Below are positions 25,090 through 32,447 of a stretch of DNA of 64,000 nucleotides, in pieces (position 1 is the first letter of the stretch; every line of letters begins with the position of its first letter). The stretch spans positions 95,375 through 159,374 of the forward strand of contig CAKVIE010000004.1 of the NCBI GenBank assembly GCA_934754505.1. The letters are read 5' to 3'. The notes beneath the pieces are model-generated. The model was not told the origin of the DNA. It made no database searches and was given only the letters and a program-made list of their open reading frames with translations. The DNA comes from an uncultured Candidatus Melainabacteria bacterium. Its GTDB lineage: Bacteria; Cyanobacteriota; Vampirovibrionia; Gastranaerophilales; Gastranaerophilaceae. Made by a program: the position numbers and the translations under genes.

Positions 25090-25839
25090 ATGAAAATTGC
25101 GATAATTTCGGATATTCACGGAAATGATGAAGCTTTGACGGCTGTTTTGAAAGATATTGAAAGTGAAAAATGCGATAAAATCTTTTGTTTAGGGGATTTG
25201 GCAATGGCAGGTCCGGAACCGTCAAAAGTTACGAATAAAATAAAAGAGCTTTTGAAGCAGAATAATTTTCTTTTAATTCAAGGCAATACAGATGAAAAAC
25301 TCGGCACTTATAATGAAGCTTTTGAAAAAGTTTTGGACGAAAAAGTTCCCGTTATGGCAAATGCTTACAGAGCTGATTTGCAGGAATTATCTGCGGAAGA
25401 TAAAGAATTTTTGGCAAGTTTGCCCGAAAAATTAGTCGTCGATGAAAACGGGGTAAAAATAATGCTTTGCCACGGTTCACCACGCAAAAACGACGAAAAT
25501 ATTACAAATGATTTACCCGTTGAAAAAGTTGAAGAAATAGTAAAAGATGCTGATGCGGAAGTTATTTTTTGCGGACATACCCACGTTCCTTGCGGATATG
25601 CAACAAACACGGGAAAAACAGTCGTTAATGTCGGAAGTGTCGGCAGACCTTTTTCCGAAACTCCAAAATCCTGCTATGCAATTATCACTATTGCGGAAAA
25701 CGGCGATTACGAAATTGAACATAAATTAATTGCTTATGATTTCAAAACTGCGGCTCAAAAACTCGAAAAAAGAAATTTTTCAGGCTGTGAAAAACTTGCT
25801 GCGATGCTGAGAAAAGCAACTTCCCGTTACCCGCAGTAA
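25090..25839 (+). CDS. YfcE/MJ0936-type metallophosphoesterase
   Basis: A 249-aa calcineurin-like phosphodiesterase. The metal ligands are all visible: ISDIHGND (about 6-13), CLGDLAMAGP (about 34-43), QGNTDE (about 60-65), CHGSPRK (about 122-128) and CGHTHVP (about 156-162). The YfcE/MJ0936 group hydrolyses phosphodiesters in vitro; the physiological substrate is unknown. A GGAGCGGGCT leader gives a strong ribosome site. It is divergent from ispG over 55 bp. Confidence 0.85.
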   Translation: MKIAIISDIHGNDEALTAVLKDIESEKCDKIFCLGDLAMAGPEPSKVTNKIKELLKQNNFLLIQGNTDEKLGTYNEAFEKVLDEKVPVMANAYRADLQELSAEDKEFLASLPEKLVVDENGVKIMLCHGSPRKNDENITNDLPVEKVEEIVKDADAEVIFCGHTHVPCGYATNTGKTVVNVGSVGRPFSETPKSCYAIITIAENGDYEIEHKLIAYDFKTAAQKLEKRNFSGCEKLAAMLRKATSRYPQ

Positions 25840-25874
25840 CAAAAATCGAATCTTTTATTGCCTCGACTTTTTGA

Positions 25875-25882
25875 CGGGCATG
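25875..25882 (+). repeat. Octamer CGGGCATG, intergenic copy
   Basis: One of 16 copies of CGGGCATG/CATGCCCG counted in the window, here in the 100-bp gap before pheT. Confidence 0.8.
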
Positions 25883-25939
25883 TACATCGGATTATATTTA
25901 TATTAATATTGTTTTGTAAAAGACAAAAAGGCGGAAAAA

Positions 25940-28393
25940 ATGCTTATATCACTTGAATGGCTTAATGAATTTGTTGATTTGAAAGACCATACTCCCGAAG
26001 AAATTGCGGAAGCACTCACTATGAGCGGTCTTGAAGTTGAAGATATAGAAAAAATCGGTGCGAAATTTACAAACATCGTAACTGCGGAAATTAAAAAAAT
26101 TGATAATCACCCCGATTCCGATCACTTACACCTTGTAACGATTGATAACGGAACTGCTGTTAAAACGGTGGTTTGCGGTGCTCAAAACATTGAGGTCGGT
26201 CAAATTATTCCTTACGCATCAATCGGCTCAAAAGTCCTCGACAGACACACAGGCGAACAATTTGAACTCGTTCCTGCAAAAATCCGAGGAGTTGTTTCGG
26301 AAGGTATGCTTTGCTCTCAAGACGAACTCGGTCTTGAAAATCTTCAAGAACAAGACGGCATACTTGTTTTGAACAGATTGTTTGAAAATATTCAACTCGG
26401 TCAACCCGTTGAAAATTTATTGAACATTAAAGAAGATATAGTTTTGAACGTAGCTCCGACGGCTAACAGAGGTGATGAAATGTCTGTTGTCGGCGTTGCT
26501 CGTGAGCTTGCTGCTATTTACGGCAGAGATTTTAAGTTCTCATATCCGCAAGATATAAAAGAAGTTAATAATTGTGATTTTCGAGTGGAAATAAAAGATG
26601 AAGATACTTGTTTGTATTATTCGGCAGCAATTTTGGAAAATTTGGTTGTAAAACCTTCTCCCGATTGGATGAAAAGACGTCTTGAAGCATGCGGTATTCG
26701 TTCAATCAATAACATTGTCGATGTTACAAACTACGTTCTTTTGGAATACGGTCAGCCTTTGCACTCGTTTGATAAAGATAAAATAAACGGTTATCTTTGT
26801 GTAAGACGTGCAACAGAAGGCGAAACACTTGTAACTCTTGATGAAGTTGAAAGAAAATTGACACACGATACGGTTTTAATTGCGACAAAAGAATCTCCTG
26901 TCTGCGTTGGCGGTGTATTCGGCGGTTTAAACAGCGGTATCGATGATAATTCTAAAAATATTGTTCTTGAAGCTGCATATTTCACTCCTGCTTGCAATAG
27001 AAAAAGTGCAAGAAGTATCGGTTACAGAAGTGAAGCAAGTGCAAGATTTGAAAGAGGCGTTGATTTAGATAAAACAAAACCTGCACTTTTGAGAGCTATT
27101 CAACTTTTACAAGAACTTGCCGATGCGAAATTTGTCGGAATTGCTGAAACAGGCTCAAATCAACAGCCTAAATGCGAAGTAGAATTGAGATTTTCGCAAA
27201 TTAATAAAGTTATGGGAACAGAAATTAATCCCGATACTGCGGTTGAAATTCTTGAACGTTTGGATTTCAAAATGTCTGAAAGAAACGAAAATTCAGCGAA
27301 ATTCATCGTTCCCGGGGCAAGAAGAATTGATGTTTACCGTGAAATCGATTTAATCGAAGAAGTTGCAAGAATTTACGGCTATGATAAGGTTGAAGCTGCT
27401 TTGCCTAAAAAGACAATGGCTCCCGAAATTTCTTTTGAAACAAAAACAGTTGCTAAAATTCAAAACTTGTTCTTGGGTCACGGTTTCTATGAAGCTATGT
27501 CATCGTCTTTAATCGGAGAACCACTGCTTAAAAAGTTTGGTTTAACTTATGATAAAGACCAATCCGTAAGAGTTAAAAATGCTCAATCGGAAGATGCTAC
27601 AATGCTCCGTCAAACTTTGGTCGTAAATATGCTTGAAGCTTTCAAAACCAATTATGACAACGGCAACAAGGATTTAAGACTTTTTGAAATCGGAAAAACA
27701 TATTTCGCAACAGAAGCTCCGACTCGTGAAAACAGCGGTGTTAAAGAAACTTTGACATTATGCGGTGTTTTAACGGGCGATACTTCAAAAGGTATTTGGA
27801 AACATAAAGAAACAGTTGATTTCTATACGTTAAAAGGCGTTATGGAAAGTCTTTTTGATATGTTAGGTCTTGGCGAAAGAATTAAACTTACTCCTTGTGA
27901 AGATGTTTCTTATCTCCACCCCGGAAGAAGTGCAAGAGTCAGCATTTTGGCAAAAGGCAATCCCTGCGTAGGTGTCTTTGGTGAAGTTCACCCGATTTTG
28001 ACAGAAAAATTGAAATCAAACCAAAAGATTTATCTTTTTGATTTGGATTTGGAAAAAATCTTAGAACAAGTTTCGAGAAGTGTTATTAAATTCAAGAAAC
28101 TTCCTCAATTCCCCGAAATTCAAAGAGATATAGCATTTTCAATCAATGACGATGCAAGCTGTGAAAAATTATCTGCGGTTATTAAAAAATCAGCTGATAA
28201 TAAATTGTTCAAAAGCTCTGAAGTTTTTGATGTTTACAGAGGTGAACATATCGAAAAAGGCTTCAAGAGTATGGCTTTCAGAGTTAAGCTTCAAAATCCG
28301 ACAGCAACATTGACAGATGAAGTCATTGATACGGAAATGAATAAAATCAGGGCAGGCATTAAAAAAGCATTCCCGCAAACGAACTTCAGATAA
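25940..28393 (+). CDS. pheT: Phenylalanine-tRNA ligase beta subunit
   Basis: An 817-aa subunit in the usual size range. The order is an N-terminal domain (MLISLEWLNEFVDL), tRNA-binding EMAP-like domain (about 40-150: ITAEIKKIDNHPDSDHLHL-type), B3/B4 editing domain (about 215-380), B5 DNA-binding-like domain (about 405-475), catalytic-like core, and FDX-ACB domain (about 722-815: FPEIQRDIAFSIND). pheS is not adjacent, which is unusual outside lineages such as Cyanobacteria. An AAGGCGG box precedes the start. It overlaps nadD by one base. Confidence 0.97.
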   Translation: MLISLEWLNEFVDLKDHTPEEIAEALTMSGLEVEDIEKIGAKFTNIVTAEIKKIDNHPDSDHLHLVTIDNGTAVKTVVCGAQNIEVGQIIPYASIGSKVLDRHTGEQFELVPAKIRGVVSEGMLCSQDELGLENLQEQDGILVLNRLFENIQLGQPVENLLNIKEDIVLNVAPTANRGDEMSVVGVARELAAIYGRDFKFSYPQDIKEVNNCDFRVEIKDEDTCLYYSAAILENLVVKPSPDWMKRRLEACGIRSINNIVDVTNYVLLEYGQPLHSFDKDKINGYLCVRRATEGETLVTLDEVERKLTHDTVLIATKESPVCVGGVFGGLNSGIDDNSKNIVLEAAYFTPACNRKSARSIGYRSEASARFERGVDLDKTKPALLRAIQLLQELADAKFVGIAETGSNQQPKCEVELRFSQINKVMGTEINPDTAVEILERLDFKMSERNENSAKFIVPGARRIDVYREIDLIEEVARIYGYDKVEAALPKKTMAPEISFETKTVAKIQNLFLGHGFYEAMSSSLIGEPLLKKFGLTYDKDQSVRVKNAQSEDATMLRQTLVVNMLEAFKTNYDNGNKDLRLFEIGKTYFATEAPTRENSGVKETLTLCGVLTGDTSKGIWKHKETVDFYTLKGVMESLFDMLGLGERIKLTPCEDVSYLHPGRSARVSILAKGNPCVGVFGEVHPILTEKLKSNQKIYLFDLDLEKILEQVSRSVIKFKKLPQFPEIQRDIAFSINDDASCEKLSAVIKKSADNKLFKSSEVFDVYRGEHIEKGFKSMAFRVKLQNPTATLTDEVIDTEMNKIRAGIKKAFPQTNFR

Positions 28394-28989
28394 TGACGAT
28401 TTGTTTGTTTCAGGGAACATTTAATCCGCCTCATAACGGTCATTTACAGGTTGCGAAATTCGTTTTGCAAACCTGTAATTTTGACAGGATTATTTTTATT
28501 CCTGCCGCAAAGCCGCCCCACAAAACACTTAACGAGAATGAGGCTTTGCACAGGCTAAATATGACAAAATTGCTTGTTGAGGATTACCCTTGTTTCTATG
28601 TTTCTGATATAGAATTTCACAGAAAAACTCTGTCTTATACATATATAACAATTCAGGAATTGTATAAAAAAGAGAATTTGACAGAAAAACCATATTTTAT
28701 AATCGGAGATGATGCATTTTTGAAAATCGAATCGTGGTACCATTCTTCGGAATTAAAGGATTTAATAAACTTTATTGTTTTACCGAGAGATGACGATTAT
28801 GATGAAAAAAAATACAAAGAACTTGAAGAAAAAGGCTATAATTATAAGCGGCTAAACATGCCCGAAATCGACATATCTTCCACTCAAATCAGAGAGTTAT
28901 GTCAAAAGGGGCAACCGTTAAATAATCTTACGACCAAAGAGGTTGAAAAATATATTTATGAACACAATTTATACAGAAATGTCAATTGA
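28393..28989 (+). CDS. nadD: Nicotinate-nucleotide adenylyltransferase
   Basis: A 198-aa enzyme that makes deamido-NAD from nicotinate mononucleotide and ATP. The nucleotidyltransferase signature FQGTFNPPHNGHLQVA (about 6-21) and the C-terminal IDISSTQIREL (about 156-166, ISSTxIR motif) are complete. It overlaps pheT by one base and the HD-domain gene by 11 bp; nadD-yqeK is a common bacterial pair. Confidence 0.95.
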   Translation: MTICLFQGTFNPPHNGHLQVAKFVLQTCNFDRIIFIPAAKPPHKTLNENEALHRLNMTKLLVEDYPCFYVSDIEFHRKTLSYTYITIQELYKKENLTEKPYFIIGDDAFLKIESWYHSSELKDLINFIVLPRDDDYDEKKYKELEEKGYNYKRLNMPEIDISSTQIRELCQKGQPLNNLTTKEVEKYIYEHNLYRNVN

Positions 28990-29554
28990 GGAAATTTTAG
29001 AAAAGTTGAAGATTGATTTGAATGCTGAAAGGTACGAGCATTCAATCGGTGTCGCCGAGATGGCAAAAGAGCTTGCGAAAAAGTTCGGTTGTAATGAGGA
29101 AAAGGCATATTTGGCGGGACTTTTGCACGATTGTGCGAAGTGTATGGATTTTGAATTGTCAAAGAAAATTGCACGAGAACATACCCCTGACTTGGACGAA
29201 ACGGAAAAAGACAACAGAAAAACTATTCACGCACCAGTGAGTGCTTATGTTGCAATGCAAAAATTCGGAGTTACCGATAAAGAAATTTTGTCCGCAATAA
29301 GGCTTCATACCATTGGAAAGTGTGGTATGAGTGATTTTGAAAAGATTATTTTTATTGCAGATAAGATTGAACACAGAACAAGGGAAGTCGAATTCAGAGA
29401 AAAAATCGAAAATGTTATGACGGGTGATTTTGCTTTGGATAAAGCTATGCTCAAATCGTTTGAACTCACGATAGAAAGTCTTGTAAAAAGAGAATTGCCG
29501 ATTTGTTTTGTGACAATTAATGTCTATAACGAATTGCTTGAAAAAATTAAATAA
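28979..29554 (+). CDS. yqeK: YqeK-type HD-domain Ap4A hydrolase
   Basis: A 191-aa HD-domain phosphohydrolase that in characterised relatives splits Ap4A to ADP. It has RYEHSIGVAEMAKELA (about 17-32), the LAGLLHDCAK metal motif (about 44-53), HAPVSAYVA (about 80-88) and IADKIEHRTR (about 117-126). The ATG at 28979 is preferred because the alignment with family N-termini begins there; ATGs at 28958 and 28943 are in frame and possible. The usual third gene rsfS does not follow; repeats begin instead. Confidence 0.88.
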   Translation: MSIEEILEKLKIDLNAERYEHSIGVAEMAKELAKKFGCNEEKAYLAGLLHDCAKCMDFELSKKIAREHTPDLDETEKDNRKTIHAPVSAYVAMQKFGVTDKEILSAIRLHTIGKCGMSDFEKIIFIADKIEHRTREVEFREKIENVMTGDFALDKAMLKSFELTIESLVKRELPICFVTINVYNELLEKIK

Positions 29555-29641
29555 TCTGTTTATTTTGTCCAATTTAGGTTGACGCAAAGTTGTTGTTTTC
29601 CTCGCAATGACATTAAAAAAGTGTCGTCATCACGAGGAGCG

Positions 29642-29889
29642 GAGCGACGTGGTGATCCAGTAAAATTACAGATAATTTATAAAAAAACAAATCGAGCATA
29701 TTGGAGCGAGTATTTGTTGTTTTCGAAGTTTGCGTTAAAAAATTTCAATGTTTGAGGACAAAGTCCGAGTTTTGAAATTTTAGCAAACGAGAAATTACAA
29801 ACAAATAACGAGCGGAAATCAGCGAGAGAGTTTCTTTGTGCAACGTTTCTTTGCGGTCAAAGAAATGTTGCGTTTGTTTGTATTTTATA
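29642..29889. repeat. Long hairpin repeat R1, copy B
   Basis: Nearly identical to 8113-8357 and in the same orientation. It retains the CAACG that extends the last hairpin to about 13 bp (CAACG-TTTCTTTG paired with CAAAGAAA-TGTTG around the CGGT loop). It is preceded by GTCATCACGAGGAGCGGAGC (from about 29631). Overlapping ORFs here are not believed to be genes. Confidence 0.85.
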
Positions 29890-29895
29890 AAAATT

Positions 29896-30112
29896 GTCAT
29901 CACGAGGAGCGAAGTAAATTTAAAATAGTGAGCGACGTGGTGATCCAATGTTTTTTTATATTTTATAAATATTTGCCTTTCTTTGTACCCATTATTCTTT
30001 CTTTTCTTACCGATAGAAAAGAAAGAATAACGTGTACCCCAACAAGAAAGAAAAGAATGCGGCTCCTGCGGAGTGCTTCAACTCACTTCGTTCGTTTTTC
30101 TGGATTGCCACG
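29896..30112. repeat. Repeat R2, copy 1
   Basis: It begins GTCATCACGAGGAGCG and contains a hairpin of TTCTTT-rich and AAAGAA-rich arms flanked by GTACCC and GTGTACCCC, then GCGGCTCCTGCGGAGTGCTT, and ends TTTTTCTGGATTGCCACG. A second copy lies at 30742-30953 in direct orientation. Confidence 0.75.
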
Positions 30113-30147
30113 AGGCAAAGCCTCTCGCAATGACATTAGAATACTTC

Positions 30148-30208
30148 ACAAAAAAAAGCCCTCGAATGAGGGCTGTAAATTTTTTTAGAGAGTTGAGAGA
30201 GAGAGTTT
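30148..30208 (-). terminator. CU-tract 3' UTR and terminator of the 55-aa ORF
   Basis: On the minus strand a CTCTCTCTCTC tract (within 30195-30208) precedes an AGCCCTC/GAGGGCT hairpin (30172-30155) and a T run. The sequence from the stop codon onward is alignable with 8761-8857. Confidence 0.85.
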
Positions 30209-30254
30209 AAATCTTTTTTAATTTCTTTTTTTTGAATTTTCTTACTTACTAAAA

Positions 30255-30422
30255 CTATGCGATGAAATTATGTCCGAATTTGCTTGCACCAACCAAGTAG
30301 CATTCTTCGAGCATTGTGTTCAAATTTCTGTAAACTTTTGAAGCAGGTTTTTCGTTTGCTTTTTCGAGTGAAATCATTGTGTTTTTATAAATATCTGCTG
30401 CGTTAATTACAAATGGGTTCAT
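30255..30422 (-). CDS. Small protein of unknown function (55 aa)
   Basis: A 55-aa ORF beginning MNPFVINAADIYKNTMISLE, with one Cys and an ending SKFGHNFIA. An AAGGAG box lies 8-9 nt before the ATG. There is no signal peptide or membrane segment; it looks helical and amphipathic in the middle. It sits alone among repeats, with its own promoter block (30552-30507) and terminator (30148-30172). No family is recognised. Its 5' UTR contains GGAGAGAG, complementary to the CU tract of its 3' UTR. Confidence 0.65.
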   Translation of the reverse strand: MNPFVINAADIYKNTMISLEKANEKPASKVYRNLNTMLEECYLVGASKFGHNFIA

Positions 30423-30506
30423 ATTCTCTCTCCTTATTTTAGGTGTAAAAAACTAAAGCCCAAGACCTTTTTTCTTATCTCTATTGGCTTTTCGTACTCT
30501 CTACAC

Positions 30507-30552
30507 TTATATAAAGTATTTCTATATGAAAAAATTGCTTTTTGTATATATT
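30507..30552 (-). promoter_or_regulatory. Promoter block shared with the 8.6-kb small-ORF locus
   Basis: Read on minus it holds AATATATA, CAAAAAG, CAATTTTTT and AAATACTTTATATAA, matching 8593-8640 in order and near-identical spacing. The 5' leader to the ATG at 30422 is about 80 nt. Confidence 0.55.
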
Positions 30553-30603
30553 AAACTTAACAAAAGTTAATAATATGTTTAAAAAAATAAAAATATTTTT
30601 CCG

Positions 30604-30710
30604 AATTGCCACAGGCAGCAAGTTGCCGTTCAGTTTAGCTAATCTGTTTTATTCATAAGTTTTGAGCTTTAATTTTGAAATATTCTGAATGGATTGCCAC
30701 GAAAATCAAA
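30604..30710. repeat. Repeat R3, copy 1
   Basis: About 107 bp nearly identical to 30944-31050, 340 bp away in direct orientation. It has the GGCAGCAAGTTGCC palindrome near its start and ends in GGATTGCCACGAAAATC. Confidence 0.8.
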
Positions 30711-30741
30711 GATTTTCTCGCAATGACATCAAAAAGAAGTC

Positions 30742-30953
30742 GTCATCACGAGGAGCGGAAAAGTCAAGACAGCGGAGCGACGTGGTGATCCAATGTTTGT
30801 TTGTGTTTTATAAATATAGGTTTTTTTTGTACCCATTCTTTTTCTTTTCTTTCCGAGAGCAAAGAAAAAGAACGTGTACCCCAAGAAAAAGAAAAGAATA
30901 CGGCTCCTGCGGAGTGCTTTAACTCACTTCGTTCGTTTTTCTGGATTGCCACG
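30742..30953. repeat. Repeat R2, copy 2
   Basis: It matches 29896-30112 with substitutions and small indels, including the CTTTTTCTTT/AAAGAAAAAG hairpin and the GTACCC and GTGTACCCC flanks. Its 3' end merges into R3 copy 2. Confidence 0.75.
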
Positions 30954-31050
30954 GGCAATAAGTTGCCTTTCAGTTTGACTAATTGGTTTTATTCATAAGT
31001 TTTGGGCTTTAATTTTGAAATATTCTGAATGGATTGCCACGAAAATCTAA
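30944..31050. repeat. Repeat R3, copy 2
   Basis: Near-identical to 30604-30710. The gap 29555-31366 holds only the repeats, the 55-aa ORF and the perR promoter. Confidence 0.8.
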
Positions 31051-31290
31051 CAATTTTTTTATAATGATTTATCTATATATTTTTTCTACAATTAGGATTT
31101 GTTAACACCGCTTATTGCAGAAAAAATAAATAATTTGCAAAAAAAATAAACTGAAAATAAGTCTAAAAACTCAATAAGATTTTTCTTCCTAATTGAATAT
31201 TTGCAGAACATCTTTTTCTGTATAAGTCAAATAATATGCCGGAATTTTCACTTTAAAATAAAGAATTGTAAATTTATAAATTTTAATCTC

Positions 31291-31347
31291 TTGACAATAT
31301 CTGCGTTTTCGAAAATAATAATAATGATTATCATTTTTATTATCATT
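31291..31347 (+). promoter_or_regulatory. perR promoter with overlapping Fur/Per-type operator
   Basis: TTGACA at 31291-31296 with a 17-bp spacer to AATAAT (31314-31319). A perfect 6-1-6 palindrome AATGAT-T-ATCATT (31323-31335) covers the transcription start, and a further ATTATCATT half-site follows (31339-31347). This resembles Fur/Per boxes and suggests autoregulation of the perR-rubrerythrin operon. Confidence 0.75.
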
Positions 31348-31366
31348 TTAAACAACAAAGGAAAAA

Positions 31367-31756
31367 ATGAAATATTCAAGGCAAAGAGAAATAATATTGG
31401 AAATGTTGAAGCAGAACAAGGTTCATCCGAGTGCCGAGCAGCTATATATGATGTTAAAAGAAAAAGGCGAAAATGTCAGTATAGCGACGGTTTACAGGAA
31501 TTTAAACAGTCTTGCGGAAACAGGTGAAATATTAAAATTTAAAACCTTTGAAAAAAACGAAAGATTTGATTCTACAATAAAGCCGCATTATCATTTTCAA
31601 TGCGAAAAGTGCAGTAAAATCTACGATTTACCCGTTGAAATAACCCAAACGGTAAAAGACAATGTGAGCCATTCGGGATTTGAAGTGACAAAATTCACAG
31701 TAATGGTTTCGGGGATTTGTCCGAATTGCAAAAGCGAACAGAAGGAGAACGAGTAA
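31367..31756 (+). CDS. perR: Fur-family peroxide regulator, PerR-like
   Basis: A 129-aa Fur-family repressor. The winged-helix part includes the VSIATVYRNLNSL recognition segment (about 37-49). HPSAEQLY (about 20-27) supplies the His of the sensing site. RFDSTIKPHYHFQCEKC (about 65-81) carries the Asp and two His that bind Fe/Mn in PerR and are oxidised by peroxide. The CEKC and CPNC pairs form the structural zinc site. The RFD motif favours PerR over Fur. It shares an operon with rubrerythrin (TAATG overlap), a classic PerR target. Confidence 0.87.
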   Translation: MKYSRQREIILEMLKQNKVHPSAEQLYMMLKEKGENVSIATVYRNLNSLAETGEILKFKTFEKNERFDSTIKPHYHFQCEKCSKIYDLPVEITQTVKDNVSHSGFEVTKFTVMVSGICPNCKSEQKENE

Positions 31757-32295
31757 TGGAATTAAAAGGAACAAAAACAGAAAAGAATTTACAAGAAGCA
31801 TTTGCGGGAGAATCGCAAGCAAGAAATAAATATACATACTTTGCAAGCCAAGCAAAGAAAGACGGTTACGTTCAAATATCAAAAATATTTGAAGAAACTG
31901 CAAATAATGAAAAAGAACATGCAAAATTATGGTTCAAACTTTTGAACGGCGGAAGTGTCGGAGAAACTTTGAACAATTTAAAAGCAGCCGCAGAAGGCGA
32001 GAAATACGAATGGACGGACATGTATGCGAAATTCGCAAAAGAAGCTAAAGAAGAAGGTTTTGACAAAATAGCCTTTTTGTTTGAAGCAGTTGCGAAAATC
32101 GAAAAAGCACACGAAGAAAGGTACAGACGACTTTATGAAAATATTGTCAATGCACAAGTTTTTCAAAAGGGAGTAGAAGAAGTTTGGGAATGTGCAAATT
32201 GCGGACATATTCACAGAGGCACAAAAGCTCCTGAGGTTTGCCCCGTTTGCAATCACCCCCAATCCTTCTTTTTTGTAAAAGCCGAAAACTATTAA
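31756..32295 (+). CDS. rbr: Rubrerythrin
   Basis: A 179-aa peroxide reductase of anaerobes. The four-helix domain has the di-iron glutamates in EAFAGESQARNKY (about 13-25) and ETANNEKEHAKLW (about 49-61), plus KIEKAHEERY (about 115-124). The C-terminal rubredoxin domain has CANCGHIHRG and CPVCNHPQ (about 154-175). The ATG at 31756 overlaps the perR stop, with AGGAG 8 nt upstream. Electrons may come from the small rubredoxin at 51192 (inference). Confidence 0.96.
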   Translation: MELKGTKTEKNLQEAFAGESQARNKYTYFASQAKKDGYVQISKIFEETANNEKEHAKLWFKLLNGGSVGETLNNLKAAAEGEKYEWTDMYAKFAKEAKEEGFDKIAFLFEAVAKIEKAHEERYRRLYENIVNAQVFQKGVEEVWECANCGHIHRGTKAPEVCPVCNHPQSFFFVKAENY

Positions 32296-32330
32296 TAACT
32301 AAAAAAAATACAAATACTCCCATTTGACTG

Positions 32331-32350
32331 CCCCGCAAGGGGTATTTTTT
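32331..32350 (+). terminator. Rho-independent terminator after rubrerythrin
   Basis: CCCC-GCAA-GGGG stem-loop (32331-32342) followed by TATTTTTTTT. Confidence 0.85.
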
Positions 32351-32447
32351 TTGTTATTAAGAACAGAAAACATTTTTGTAAAAAATATGAGTTTTTTTGC
32401 AAAATATGTTAGAATTTTAATGTTCATAATAAATAAAGGAATAAAAA

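Noticed and set aside
29745..30998. Several ORFs of 64-116 codons on both strands within the repeat gap
   Set aside because: They lie across the R1, R2 and R3 repeats, change frame between repeat copies, and lack ribosome sites and any recognisable domain.
30604..31050. Direct repeats considered as a CRISPR array
   Set aside because: Only two copies of about 107 bp spaced 340 bp apart, with internal palindromes; no short regular repeats, spacers or cas genes.
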